DNA of 64,000 nt, taken from the NCBI RefSeq assembly GCF_009711225.1, contig NZ_WMIE01000013.1, forward strand, positions 1 to 64,000, given 5' to 3'. Shown here one piece after another: positions 7,522 through 16,783 of this stretch. Below the pieces are notes generated by a model. It had not been told where the DNA came from. It made no database searches and saw nothing but the letters and a program-made list of their open reading frames with translations. This DNA comes from Paracoccus aestuariivivens. Its GTDB lineage: Bacteria; Pseudomonadota; Alphaproteobacteria; Rhodobacterales; Rhodobacteraceae. The position numbers and the translations under genes were made by a program. The first letter of the stretch is position 1. Each line of letters begins with the position of its first letter.

Positions 7522-10290
7522 TTACCGCATGGCTGCCAGCAGATTTCTTGCTTGCCTGACATCCCTTGTCTTGGTGCCTTGGGGAATGCGCAGCAATGTC
7601 TGGGAAAGCCGGTCCCGCGCGAGCATCCACTCTCCGTTGCGCAAGTCCAGATCGGCCAGATTGGTGGCAATGCGAAGCGCCCAAGCCAAGGCACCCTGAC
7701 CACGCGCGGTCTCGAAGGCAAATTCAAGCTGGGTGCGCGCTCCCTCGGTGTCGCCACGGGCAAGAAGCTGCAATGCCACGATACGCTGTAATTCGGCGGT
7801 GCACCAATGGGGGTGATCGCGCTTCTCGTCAGCGTCGTGCCGGGTGACCCATTCGAGCGGCAGATCGGGCAGGATCGTGGCAAGGATATGGCGGTGCAGC
7901 CCGTCCATTTCCTCGGAATAGGCCTCGATTGCATCGTCGGAGGCGGCCGTGCCATGCCGCAGGCGGTGGACCGCACTTTGATAGGTCCGGCCCCAGCGCC
8001 CCCAATAGCTGTAATCATTCTCGGCCGAGATCTTCAGCAGCAGCGCCGAAAGCGACTCGGCCTGCTCGATATCGCCGACCCAGAAGGTCAGCGGGATAAT
8101 CATCATCCCCAGCCCGTAAGCCAGCCCCAGCATATCGCCCGAAAGCCCGACCGTGACTGCCTCATGCGCCAAATCCAACGCGGCATCCGCCTGACCTGTC
8201 AACCAAAGCAGGTTCGACATATTCGCCCGCGAGGTCACGCCCTGCTTGTACATCAGGTCCAGCTGGACATGCGCCGTCATCTGCGCATTCGAGCGTAAAG
8301 CCGCACGTCCATGCCGCGCGGCATCGCCCAGATTGCCGTCCCGCCACATGCTGAGCGCCACGATGCGATGGGCCATGGCGATCTGCGCCGCATCGCCCGA
8401 GGCCTCGGCCACCTTCTGGAATTCGCGGGCGTAGGACAAGGCGCCACCATATCTGGCCTCGGTCAGGCGCGTGCCGAACATCGCCCAAAGACAATCTAGA
8501 TGGCAACTGCGGTTTTCCGTCCGACGCGCCACGTCGATCGCTTTGATCAGCATCGGCTGGACCTTTGGCGACAGACCCAACGAATTGTACCATGCCTTGT
8601 GCAAGCTGGGGGCAAGCCAGACCAGATCGGTTTCGTCCAGTTCGGGATGGGTCGAGAAAATGTCGATTGCCCGTTCGATGATGAGCGCGTAGTCCTTGAG
8701 CATCGACAGGCGCAGCCATAGCGGCCCACTTTCGACGATCAGTTGCACGGCAAGTCGCGCATCGCCGCCTTCGCGCAGTCCCCAAACCATGGCCGCGCGA
8801 ATATCGGCGGCGATCCGGCGCAATTCGGCATGTCCTTGAGCATCCGTGCCGCTAGTCCTGATGGCGGGCGCGAGTTCGGCGACCATATGGGTGGCGTGGC
8901 GGTGCAGGATCTCGGACGCATCGGCACGCTTCGCCAGTTGCGAGGTGCAGAACGTGCGTGTGGTTTCGAGCAACCGGTAACGCACCGCTTGACCCGAGCG
9001 GCTGACGATCACGAAGGATTTCGTGACCAGCGAGGCGACAAGGCGCAACAGGCTCTCGAATTCTATCTGCGAGACCTGTCCGGCGCCTTCCAACTGGAAT
9101 TCACCCTGAAAGACGCTGAGCGTGACCAGCAGACTGCGTTCGTCCTCGGACAGCAGATCGAAGCTCCATTCGAGCGTCGCCGCCAAGGTGCGATGGCGAG
9201 GCAAGGCCGGACGCCTGCCGCGGTCAAGCAGGCTGATTTGCCCTTCAAGCGCATGGGCCAAGGCCTCGGGGCCGATTGCTTCGATCCGTCCGGCGGCCAG
9301 TTCGATGGCCAGCGGGATGCCGTCAAGGCGCTGTACGATCCTGACCAGTGCAGGCACATCCGGTCCAGAAAAGGAAACGCCTTGCGCCGCCATCGCCCGT
9401 TCGACCAGCAATTCGATTGCAGGATAGTCGAGCGCCTCGGCCAGCGAGACGGGCAGGGCATCTTCTGGTGGTAGCGCCAGTCCGGACAGGCGCAGAACCG
9501 CCTCACCGTCGATCAGGAACGGCTCGCGGCTGGTGGCCAGAATGCGCAGGTTAGGTGCCTGCCGCAACAGACGGTCGGCAAGCCCTGCGGTTGCTTCCAG
9601 CACATGCTCGCAATTGTCGAGGACCAACAGGGTCGGCACGGATCTGACCGCCGCAAGGATACGCTGCTCGACGGGGGCGTGCGGATCCTCGGTTCCGCCA
9701 AGGGTCGCCGCGATGGTCGATGACACAAGTTCGCCCGAGCCGAGCGGAGCCAGATCGACGAAGCAGATCCGGCATTCGGCATTCTCGGCCAAGCACCAGC
9801 ACAGTTCGATAGCAAGGCGGGTCTTGCCGATGCCCCCGGGACCCACGACGCTGAGACAGCGGTGACGCTGCAACCGGTCAAGCGCGATGGCGACATCCTC
9901 GCCCCGACCGATCATCGAGGAAAGCGGCGAAAGTAGTCCGACTATCGGTGCTGCGGGGATTTTCTGGTCGTCATTGTCGAGCGTGGGCAGACAGGTCAGG
10001 GCATAGCCCCGACCGGGACTGTTCGCGATGTGGGACGGACCAGACGAGCCAGCATCCAGCAGACGCCGAAGCGCCGACATCTGAACCCGCAAATTCGCTT
10101 CTTCGACACGGATGCCGGGCCAGGCCGCAGCGATCAACTCGGAATATGCGATGGTCTCGCCTGGATTCCGTGCGAGCGCCTGCAGCAGAACCCGTGCTCT
10201 GCTGCCGATCCTGATCGGAGTATCCTGCCTCAGCAGAACGCCCGAGCGGAGAAAGAAACGATATTCCCCGAAACGGACCTCATGCTGCAT
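7522..10290 (-). CDS. Winged-helix / STAND-type ATPase / TPR-like regulator
   Basis: Large transcriptional regulator, 922 residues from the start used here. Residues about 3-100 form an OmpR/PhoB-type winged-helix DNA-binding domain (recognition region ANLRVQMSALRRLLD, end of domain GRGYALTC). An AAA/NB-ARC-like ATPase follows, with Walker A GPGGIGKT at 150-157 and Walker B LLVLDN near 221-226. The rest is a long alpha-helical C-terminal region of TPR type. The frame is open to 10551, but the extra 87 residues look non-coding and cross a strong palindrome, so I prefer ATG 10290; no good Shine-Dalgarno is visible there. It is divergent from the hydrolase/catalase cluster, which it probably controls. 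The signal sensed is unknown. Confidence 0.85.
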   Translation of the reverse strand: MQHEVRFGEYRFFLRSGVLLRQDTPIRIGSRARVLLQALARNPGETIAYSELIAAAWPGIRVEEANLRVQMSALRRLLDAGSSGPSHIANSPGRGYALTCLPTLDNDDQKIPAAPIVGLLSPLSSMIGRGEDVAIALDRLQRHRCLSVVGPGGIGKTRLAIELCWCLAENAECRICFVDLAPLGSGELVSSTIAATLGGTEDPHAPVEQRILAAVRSVPTLLVLDNCEHVLEATAGLADRLLRQAPNLRILATSREPFLIDGEAVLRLSGLALPPEDALPVSLAEALDYPAIELLVERAMAAQGVSFSGPDVPALVRIVQRLDGIPLAIELAAGRIEAIGPEALAHALEGQISLLDRGRRPALPRHRTLAATLEWSFDLLSEDERSLLVTLSVFQGEFQLEGAGQVSQIEFESLLRLVASLVTKSFVIVSRSGQAVRYRLLETTRTFCTSQLAKRADASEILHRHATHMVAELAPAIRTSGTDAQGHAELRRIAADIRAAMVWGLREGGDARLAVQLIVESGPLWLRLSMLKDYALIIERAIDIFSTHPELDETDLVWLAPSLHKAWYNSLGLSPKVQPMLIKAIDVARRTENRSCHLDCLWAMFGTRLTEARYGGALSYAREFQKVAEASGDAAQIAMAHRIVALSMWRDGNLGDAARHGRAALRSNAQMTAHVQLDLMYKQGVTSRANMSNLLWLTGQADAALDLAHEAVTVGLSGDMLGLAYGLGMMIIPLTFWVGDIEQAESLSALLLKISAENDYSYWGRWGRTYQSAVHRLRHGTAASDDAIEAYSEEMDGLHRHILATILPDLPLEWVTRHDADEKRDHPHWCTAELQRIVALQLLARGDTEGARTQLEFAFETARGQGALAWALRIATNLADLDLRNGEWMLARDRLSQTLLRIPQGTKTRDVRQARNLLAAMR

Positions 10291-10747
10291 TGCCGAGGGT
10301 TGAAACGCGTCGTCCACCTTCCACCTCGCTGCTGCGGAAATCCGCCATTGGTCGTGGTATGCTAGTGGACCGGTCCGATCCTGTCGCCTTACCGAAGTAA
10401 GATATTGAGTTGAACCGCCTTCGGTTCTAAAATTTACGACCCCTGCGGCAACGATGATCCGCAGAATGGTGGCATTATGGCCATCGCGCCTGAGCCCCAG
10501 CCAGGCAGTATCTAAATGCCTGGCTGTGCGCTCAGGGGGCAAGGTTTGCAATTTTTTGCGACGATTTACTCGTCATGAGAATTCGGGACTCCGAAGATGA
10601 CCGGATCCCGACCTGCTGTCCTGCAATGCCGGCGCCCGTGACCAGCAGCCAAGCCGGTGCAATGCGGATGGATGAAACCCGTCAAGGCATACCGATCTAT
10701 CTGTCCCAACTTGTCTAACGCCGATCAACCAAACCGAGGACGCCGCA
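10291..10747. promoter_or_regulatory. Divergent regulatory region with palindromes
   Basis: About 457 bases between the ATPase regulator and the first isochorismatase-fold gene. It contains a 6-bp hairpin GAACCG/CGGTTC (10412-10427) and a much stronger hairpin (10490-10535), both candidates for operators or RNA structure. GAGG at about 10736 serves the gene at 10748. No other gene is supported. Confidence 0.5.
10490..10535. repeat. Strong nested hairpin upstream of hydrolase cluster
   Basis: Inner arms AGCCAGGCA (10499-10507) and TGCCTGGCT (10517-10525) are perfect 9-bp complements with a 9-nt loop. Outer arms CTGAGC (10490-10495) and GCTCAG (10530-10535) extend the structure. A T-rich stretch lies about 15-20 bases downstream on the + strand. 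It could be an operator or an attenuator-like element. Confidence 0.6.
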
Positions 10748-11311
10748 ATGCCAAAGAAAGCCCTGATCGTCATAGATATCCAGAACGACTATTTTCCCGA
10801 TGGCGACTGGCCATTGGTCGGGGTCAAGGAAGCGGCGGCCAATGCCGCGCGCCTGATCGCGGCAGCGCGGGCCGCGGGTGATCTTGTCGTCCATATCCGG
10901 CATGAATTCGAAAGCGTCGATGCACCGTTCTTTCGTCCGGGCAGTGAAGGTGCGGCGATCCATCCTTCGATCGCTCCGGCGGCAGGCGAGCATGTCGTCC
11001 TGAAACACCAGATCAACTCTTATCTCGGCACGGATCTCAAGGCGCATCTGGACGAGGGTAACGTCTCGGAACTCGTGATCTGCGGCAATATGAGCCATAT
11101 GTGCGTCGATGCCGCCACCCGCGCCTCGGCCGATTTCGGCTATCGCGTGCTGCTGATCCACGACGCCTGCGCCTCTCGCGATCTGGAGTTCAACGGTACC
11201 CGCGTTCCCGCAGAGATGGCCCATGCGGCCTTTATGTCGGCCCTGTCATTCGCCTATGCCAAGGCATTGTCGACCGATGAATATCTGGGCCAAGCCGCCA
11301 AGGCCGCCTGA
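10748..11311 (+). CDS. Isochorismatase-fold cysteine hydrolase (first copy)
   Basis: 187-residue cytosolic hydrolase of the isochorismatase-like superfamily, which includes nicotinamidases and other amidases. The Asp-Lys-Cys triad is visible: D10 in VIDIQNDYF, K86 in VVLKHQ, and C119 in SHMCVDA. The GNMSHMCV stretch is typical of a subgroup of unknown substrate. The start has GAGG about 9 bases upstream. It is the first gene of a same-strand run to 16733. An inverted repeat (11329-11337/11369-11377) follows in the gap to the second homologue. Confidence 0.9.
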   Translation: MPKKALIVIDIQNDYFPDGDWPLVGVKEAAANAARLIAAARAAGDLVVHIRHEFESVDAPFFRPGSEGAAIHPSIAPAAGEHVVLKHQINSYLGTDLKAHLDEGNVSELVICGNMSHMCVDAATRASADFGYRVLLIHDACASRDLEFNGTRVPAEMAHAAFMSALSFAYAKALSTDEYLGQAAKAA

Positions 11312-11328
11312 TCTTCTATCCGAAGGTT

Positions 11329-11377
11329 TGGTCCCGCCACACGGTCGTAGAATTTCGTTTGACGCGGCGCGGGACCA
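11329..11377. repeat. 9-bp inverted repeat between the two hydrolase genes
   Basis: TGGTCCCGC (11329-11337) and GCGGGACCA (11369-11377) are perfect complements around a 31-base loop. No T-run follows. It may modulate read-through or mRNA stability between the first and second hydrolase genes. Confidence 0.5.
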
Positions 11378-11413
11378 GACTTTCCGCGAAAATCAGGCTC
11401 AGGACCGCTCCCC

Positions 11414-12055
11414 ATGTCCCAATCCGCCTTTTACGATCCGACGCGGACCGCGTTGCTGTTCGTCGATCCCTATAACGACTTTCTGGCAGAGGGTGGCAAG
11501 CTGTGGCCCTTGGTGCAAGAAGTGGCGAGCGGCATCGGTTTGCATGACAAACTGCGCAGTGCACTTGCGGCGGCGCGAACGGCCGGATTGCACGTATTCA
11601 TCGTTCCCCATCACCAATGGCAGGCGGGGGATTTCGAGACCTGGGACCACCCGACGCCCTATCAGTTGGGCGCTGCGCGTCATCAGGTCTTTGCCAAAGG
11701 AAGCTGGGGTGCGGAATGGTTCCCCGATTTCGCGCCGCAGGTCGGTGAGATCGTCGTCAAGGAACATTGGGGGGCGAGCGGCTTTGCCAATACCGATCTC
11801 GACCTACTTCTGAAGCAGTGCAAGGTCACGCATGTCGTGCTGATCGGCCTGATCGCCAATACCTGCATCGAGGCGACAGGGCGCTTCGCCTCGGAACTTG
11901 GCTATCACGTGACGCTGCTCCGCGACGCCACCGCCGCTGCCAGCCACGAGGCGATGCATAGCGCGCATGAGGTCAACGGCCCGACCTTTGCCCATGCGAT
12001 CCTGACCACAAGCGATTTCATCGAGGCGCTGGACGCCTTCGGAAAGGGCACATGA
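11414..12055 (+). CDS. Isochorismatase-fold cysteine hydrolase (second copy)
   Basis: 213-residue second member of the superfamily. The catalytic triad is D18 (FVDPYNDF), K116 (VVKEHWG) and C151 ([10 protein letters not shown]). It is clearly diverged from the first copy rather than a recent duplicate. The [11 protein letters not shown] pattern is the common cysteine-hydrolase type. One base separates its stop from the catalase start, so translational coupling is likely. Substrate unknown. Confidence 0.9.
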   Translation: MSQSAFYDPTRTALLFVDPYNDFLAEGGKLWPLVQEVASGIGLHDKLRSALAAARTAGLHVFIVPHHQWQAGDFETWDHPTPYQLGAARHQVFAKGSWGAEWFPDFAPQVGEIVVKEHWGASGFANTDLDLLLKQCKVTHVVLIGLIANTCIEATGRFASELGYHVTLLRDATAAASHEAMHSAHEVNGPTFAHAILTTSDFIEALDAFGKGT

Positions 12056-12056
12056 C

Positions 12057-13538
12057 ATGAGCGATACGCCCCTGACCCATGCCAATGGCGCGCCGGTCGC
12101 CGATAATCTGAACATCCAGACTGCCGGTCCTCAAGGTCCGGCGCTGCTGCAAGACATCTGGCTGATCGAGAAGCTCGCGCATTTCGACCGCGAGGTCATC
12201 CCCGAGCGGCGCATGCATGCCAAAGGTTCGGGGGCCTATGGCATTTTCACCGTGACCGGCGACATCACAAGGCACTCCAAGGCGGCACTGTTCTCGCAGA
12301 TCGGAAAGCAGACGCCGGTGTTTGTGCGCTTCTCGACCGTCGCGGGCGAACGCGGTGCTGCGGACGCCGAGCGTGACATTCGCGGCTTCGCGGTGAAGTT
12401 CTATACCGAACAGGGCAACTGGGATCTTGTCGGAAACAACACGCCGGTCTTCTTCTTCCGCGATCCCTTGCGCTTTCCCGACCTGAACCACGCCGTCAAG
12501 CGTGACCCAAGGACGGGCATGCGCAACCCCCACAGCAATTGGGACTTCTGGACTTTGCTGCCCGAGGCACTGCATCAGGTCACCATCGTGATGAGCGATC
12601 GCGGCATCCCACGTAGCTATCGCCATATGCACGGCTTCGGCAGCCACACTTTCAGCCTGATCAATGCCGCGAATGAACGGGTTTGTACCAAGTTCCACTG
12701 GCGCTGCGGGCAGGGGATCGAAAACCTTGACGATGCTGAGGCCGCGACGCTGATCGGGTATGACCGCGAAAGCCATCAGCGCGATCTTTATACCGCCATC
12801 GAGTGCGGCGACTTCCCGCGCTGGACACTGTGCGTCCAGATCATGACCGAGGCCGAGGCGCGGACCCATCGCCACAATCCGTTCGATCTGACCAAGGTCT
12901 GGCCCAAACGCGACTTCCCGCTGGTCGAGGTCGGCGTGATGGAGTTGAACCGCAACCCCGACAACGTCTTTGCCGAGGTCGAGCAGGCCGCCTTCAGCCC
13001 CGCCAATATCGTCCCCGGCATCAGCTTTTCGCCCGACCGGATGTTGCAGGCGCGGCTGTTCTCATATGGCGACGCGCAGCGTTATCGTCTGGGCGTCAAC
13101 CATATGAGCATCCCGGTCAATGCCCCCCGCTGCCCGGCCCATTCCTATCATCGGGACGGGCAGATGCGGGTCGATGGCAATGCCGGATCGACGGTCGCCT
13201 ATTGGCCGAACTCGGCGGATGAATGGGCCAGCACAGGGCAGTCGGAGCCGCCCTTGGCACTTGAGGGGGTGGCGGATCACTACGATCATCGCGTGGCGGA
13301 TGATCATTTCGAACAGCCCGGTGCATTGTTTCGCCTCATGTCCCCCGAGGAACGCCAGCGCCTGTTCGAAAACACGGCCCGCGCCATGGCAGGGGTCGGG
13401 ACCGAGGTCAAACAACGCCATGTCGCGAATTGCTTGCGTGCCGATCCATCCTATGGCGCAGGCGTTGCGGCCGCGCTTTCCTTCGGTCCCGCGCCCGAGA
13501 GCGCCCTGTCCGACCGGCTGGCGGCCGTCGATCCGTAA
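12057..13538 (+). CDS. katA: Monofunctional haem catalase
   Basis: 493-residue small-subunit catalase that dismutates hydrogen peroxide. The active-site histidine is H54 in RRMHAKGSG, the catalytic asparagine is in [12 protein letters not shown] (near N127), and the proximal haem tyrosine is in [14 protein letters not shown] (about residue 337). Length fits clade 3 catalases. There is no signal peptide, so it is cytosolic. It is translationally coupled to the preceding hydrolase and followed after 15 bases by an AraC regulator. The symbol follows common use and is not proven by orthology. Confidence 0.95.
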   Translation: MSDTPLTHANGAPVADNLNIQTAGPQGPALLQDIWLIEKLAHFDREVIPERRMHAKGSGAYGIFTVTGDITRHSKAALFSQIGKQTPVFVRFSTVAGERGAADAERDIRGFAVKFYTEQGNWDLVGNNTPVFFFRDPLRFPDLNHAVKRDPRTGMRNPHSNWDFWTLLPEALHQVTIVMSDRGIPRSYRHMHGFGSHTFSLINAANERVCTKFHWRCGQGIENLDDAEAATLIGYDRESHQRDLYTAIECGDFPRWTLCVQIMTEAEARTHRHNPFDLTKVWPKRDFPLVEVGVMELNRNPDNVFAEVEQAAFSPANIVPGISFSPDRMLQARLFSYGDAQRYRLGVNHMSIPVNAPRCPAHSYHRDGQMRVDGNAGSTVAYWPNSADEWASTGQSEPPLALEGVADHYDHRVADDHFEQPGALFRLMSPEERQRLFENTARAMAGVGTEVKQRHVANCLRADPSYGAGVAAALSFGPAPESALSDRLAAVDP

Positions 13539-13553
13539 GCTGGTCAAAACACC

Positions 13554-14483
13554 ATGCGCCCGAGCCGCGGCCCAACCGCCCATCCGCAGCAGCGTTTCGG
13601 ACCCGAGGCATGGCGACAGGTCTCGGCGATCCGGCACGAAGGGATCGACTATGCCATCAAGTCGGTTTCGGCATGGGCTTACCTTAGCGCCAAGGTGGTC
13701 GAGGCGTCGTGCCTGCGCCCCTCGGTCAATTCCGATGAGGCGGATTGCTCGCGGCTGATCGTCATGCTGTCGCAGCCGGATACTCGCGTGACCATCGGCC
13801 CGCATGGCCGTCGCAGGCCGATCCCGACCCATGACACACCGCACCAGATGACCATGGCTGCCCCTGGCGCACGGCAATGGGGATTCTTCGATCAACCCTC
13901 GGGGCCGCTGCGTTGGCTGGTGCTGCAATTCGACGTCGCCAATCTGGGTCGCCAGCTTGGCGAGGGCTACGAACCGTCGGATTTCAGACCCCGTTACATG
14001 TTTCATGACCCCGCGTTGCTGCATTTCGCCCGCCAATACGAGGCCGCCTGCGGAGATGGCGAACAGCACGAGACGCTGCGCGACGACATGCTTGCACTGG
14101 CTTTGCTGCAAAGTCTCGCACGGATCGAGCGTCCGCACGAGGACCACCCGCGCGGACTTTCACCGTCCGAGCGGCGCGTGGTCATCGAATACATGCGCGC
14201 CCGCCTGACCGAGAACATCCGCCTGAGCGAGCTTTGCAATCTGGTTCAACTGTCACCTTTTCACTTCTGCCGCGCCTTCAAGGTTTCGCTGGGGGTCTCG
14301 CCGCATATCTGGCTGATCCGTGAAAGGGTCCGCGTGGCACAATCCCTGCTGCAAGAAGCGCATGCGTCCCTTGCCGATGTCGCGCTGGCAGTCGGTTTCT
14401 ACGATCAGGCGCATTTCACCAGATATTTCCGCAATGTCGTCGGTCTGCCTCCGGGCAGATGGTTACGGGCGCGCAGCGCCTGA
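13554..14483 (+). CDS. AraC family transcriptional regulator
   Basis: 309-residue regulator with a C-terminal AraC/XylS DNA-binding domain of two helix-turn-helix units. These are around RLSELCNLVQLSPFHFCRAF and SLADVALAVGFYDQAHFTRYF, ending in the usual GLPPGRW. The first 200 residues form an effector domain I cannot assign. It lies immediately downstream of the catalase and upstream of the alpha/beta hydrolase, so it is probably a local regulator in addition to the large ATPase regulator. Confidence 0.9.
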   Translation: MRPSRGPTAHPQQRFGPEAWRQVSAIRHEGIDYAIKSVSAWAYLSAKVVEASCLRPSVNSDEADCSRLIVMLSQPDTRVTIGPHGRRRPIPTHDTPHQMTMAAPGARQWGFFDQPSGPLRWLVLQFDVANLGRQLGEGYEPSDFRPRYMFHDPALLHFARQYEAACGDGEQHETLRDDMLALALLQSLARIERPHEDHPRGLSPSERRVVIEYMRARLTENIRLSELCNLVQLSPFHFCRAFKVSLGVSPHIWLIRERVRVAQSLLQEAHASLADVALAVGFYDQAHFTRYFRNVVGLPPGRWLRARSA

Positions 14484-14578
14484 GACGGCGCAGCAATTGC
14501 GTACAATACGCCCGAATCCGCGATGGCTTAGTCTGGCTCAAAGGCTGATGCCAAATCCTTACCAAACGGAGGAGACGC

Positions 14579-15433
14579 ATGAATATCCAGCAGATTTCCG
14601 CGACGACCTCGCCCACAGAATACCTCTCTATCAATGGCCGGACACTAGCCTATCGCACGATGGGCAAGGGGCGTCCTATCATCCTGTACCACCGTTTCCG
14701 TGGCGTGATGAACCTATGGGATCCGGCTTTTCTGGATGCCTTGGCGGGGCAGGGATTTCAGGTCATCGTCTTCGACTATACCGGTCTTGGCCTTTCGGAC
14801 GGGACCCCGAGCTATAATCCGATAGATATGGCCGCCGACGCGCGAGATCTGATCGCGGGACTGGGTCTGCGCGATGTTGTCGTTGGCGGGTGGTCGCTGG
14901 GTGGCATGGCCGCGCAGGCGGCGCTGACGCTTTACCCCGACCATATCAGCCACCTTGTGCTGCTGGGAACCACGCCTCCGGGAGATCTGGCAAAACTGGC
15001 TGAACAGCTTTTCTACGATCTCGCGGGCAAGGAAAGCTATTCGATCGAGGATATCACCGCGCTGTTTCTCGAGCCCAAATCCGCGACAAGCCGCGCGGCG
15101 GCGGTCCGGTCTCAGGCCCGCATCGACGACCGGCACGAGGAACTGTCACCTCCGGTTCCCGTCGAGTTCGCCCGCCCCCTGCTGGTGCACGGCCCCCGCA
15201 GCCCGGCCTTTCCCGCAGAACCTGTCCTGCAGATGCTGAAATCGACGCAGATCCCGATCCTGCATATCGGCGGCGATCACGACATCATCTTCCCGGTCGA
15301 GAATTGGTACGCCCTGAACGAGGTTTTGCCGAGCGTCACCCTTGTCACCTTCCCGCAGGCTGGCCACGGGCCGCAGCACCAACATCCCCAGCTTGCAGCG
15401 GATATCATCGCCAGTTTCGTACGCAACCAGTGA
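14579..15433 (+). CDS. Alpha/beta hydrolase
   Basis: 284-residue cytosolic alpha/beta-fold hydrolase. The nucleophile elbow is GGWSLGG (S106), with a probable acid in GGDHDIIFP and histidine in AGHGPQHQHP near the C-terminus. The oxyanion region differs from the usual HG: it reads LYHRFRG. An excellent GGAGGAG site precedes the ATG. Related proteins include esterases and cofactor-free haloperoxidase-like enzymes. Its place beside a catalase and an AhpD-like protein fits the latter idea but does not prove it. Confidence 0.88.
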   Translation: MNIQQISATTSPTEYLSINGRTLAYRTMGKGRPIILYHRFRGVMNLWDPAFLDALAGQGFQVIVFDYTGLGLSDGTPSYNPIDMAADARDLIAGLGLRDVVVGGWSLGGMAAQAALTLYPDHISHLVLLGTTPPGDLAKLAEQLFYDLAGKESYSIEDITALFLEPKSATSRAAAVRSQARIDDRHEELSPPVPVEFARPLLVHGPRSPAFPAEPVLQMLKSTQIPILHIGGDHDIIFPVENWYALNEVLPSVTLVTFPQAGHGPQHQHPQLAADIIASFVRNQ

Positions 15434-15452
15434 TCCAAGCGGAGCCATCCCC

Positions 15453-16160
15453 ATGACCCGTATCCTGCTTTACGCTCCGTTGGCGCTGCTCGCCGTGATC
15501 GGGCAGGCTAACGCCCATTCGGTGAAATCCGAACCAGCCGAAGCCGTGGATGCCGCCTTCGATATCATCGAGACGCGCATCGCGATCAAGGACGAGACGG
15601 CCATTTTCTCGACCCGCGTCCGTGGCGCGGCAGGCGCGGAAAAGCCTGCCGCCACCGGCAAGTTCGAGGGCTCGGATGTCTATGCCTATGTCTGGCCGAC
15701 CTCGCTCGATAGCGCCGAAATCGGTTTCGAGGCCAAACAAGGCATCGTTGCGCTGGCCGTGACCTTTCATCCCGATTTCGACGATGCGGCGAATGGCGGC
15801 GTAAACCGTGACGTCTGGCATCCGCATTGGGTCGTGCTTGCCAAGGATGAGGCTTGCGGGGGTGGCCTAAAGGTCATCGACATCCCCGAGGGCCCCAAAC
15901 CTAAACTTCCCGCGACTTGGCCGGGCGTACCGTTGCTGATCGACAGTCCCGAATACCCGACGACCTTCAAGGGAGATGCGGTGGATGTGGAAATCCCGTT
16001 GCATCTGATCGGCGGCATCTCGGGCGCGTCATATGACGGGGTGACGGCGGGGTTGAAGGTGAACGGCAACCTGCACGCGCCACTGCTCTGCGTCAGCGAT
16101 GTTTTCAAGGTAGCGTCGGGCGATCTTAGCCTACCGGGCAAGGTCGCGCCCTTGGATTGA
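15453..16160 (+). CDS. Exported protein of unknown function
   Basis: 235 residues from ATG 15453; the longer frame from 15342 would run back into the hydrolase gene. The N-terminus is a clear Sec signal peptide (TR, a hydrophobic core rich in L/A, cleavage probably after ANA-H), so the mature protein is periplasmic. It contains an HPHWVVL segment and two cysteines that could pair. I do not recognise the family. GGAG lies about 10 bases upstream. It sits between the alpha/beta hydrolase and the AhpD-like gene in one run. Confidence 0.8.
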   Translation: MTRILLYAPLALLAVIGQANAHSVKSEPAEAVDAAFDIIETRIAIKDETAIFSTRVRGAAGAEKPAATGKFEGSDVYAYVWPTSLDSAEIGFEAKQGIVALAVTFHPDFDDAANGGVNRDVWHPHWVVLAKDEACGGGLKVIDIPEGPKPKLPATWPGVPLLIDSPEYPTTFKGDAVDVEIPLHLIGGISGASYDGVTAGLKVNGNLHAPLLCVSDVFKVASGDLSLPGKVAPLD

Positions 16161-16187
16161 CCATTACCAGAGAGGAAAGGATCACAA

Positions 16188-16733
16188 ATGAGCCGGATCA
16201 ATCTTGTTGACCCGTCCAGCACCACGGGCACCACCGCCGAGCAACTGGCCCAGATCAAGGCCGCATTCGGCATGGTCCCGAACATGTTCAAGGCCGCAGC
16301 CAATTCCCCTGCCGCGCTGACCAGCTTGTGGGGATCGTTTGCCGCGCTCAGCTCGGGCCGGATCGGCGCGAAACTGGGCGAGCAGATCGCCGTGGCCATC
16401 GCCGATCGCAACAACTGCAACTATTGCCTTGCCGCGCATACCGGTTTGGGCCGCAAGGTCGGAGCCAGCAGCACCGAGATGGCCGAGGCACAGGCCGAAC
16501 GCCCGGCCGATCCACGTACCGCCGCCGCGCTGACCTTCGCGATCAAGCTGGTCGAGAACCGGGCGGATATCGCCTCTGCCGATGTTGATGCCCTGCGGGC
16601 AGCGGATTTCGACGACGAGGAGGTGGTCGAGATCGTCGCCCATGTCGCCCTAAACCTGTTCACGAATTACCTCAATGTCGCGCTGGAGGTGCCGGTTGAT
16701 TTTCCCGGTGTGAAACTGACCCGCGCTGCATGA
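16188..16733 (+). CDS. AhpD-like / carboxymuconolactone decarboxylase family protein
   Basis: 181-residue protein of the CMD/AhpD superfamily. The redox motif is in NNCNYCLAAHTGLG (C77, C80, H84), as in AhpD-type peroxidase-related enzymes. AGAGGAAAGG precedes the ATG. It is the last gene of the run beginning at 10748 and is followed after 6 bases by a GC-rich hairpin. The role is probably peroxide or thiol chemistry with the catalase; the substrate is not defined. Confidence 0.9.
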   Translation: MSRINLVDPSSTTGTTAEQLAQIKAAFGMVPNMFKAAANSPAALTSLWGSFAALSSGRIGAKLGEQIAVAIADRNNCNYCLAAHTGLGRKVGASSTEMAEAQAERPADPRTAAALTFAIKLVENRADIASADVDALRAADFDDEEVVEIVAHVALNLFTNYLNVALEVPVDFPGVKLTRAA

Positions 16734-16739
16734 GGGAAA

Positions 16740-16783
16740 GGGCGCGGATCGCCATCCTCCCCAGCCCCCCGCGATCCGCGCCC
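16740..16783 (+). terminator. 13-bp stem hairpin ending the hydrolase/catalase run
   Basis: Arms GGGCGCGGATCGC (16740-16752) and GCGATCCGCGCCC (16771-16783) are exact complements around an 18-nt loop, starting 6 bases after the stop codon. There is no T-tract, so it may end transcription inefficiently or protect the 3' end of the mRNA. Confidence 0.6.

Noticed and set aside
16188..16733. 4-carboxymuconolactone decarboxylase of aromatic degradation
   Set aside because: The CNYC-AAH redox motif and catalase context fit the AhpD-like branch, and no beta-ketoadipate genes are nearby.
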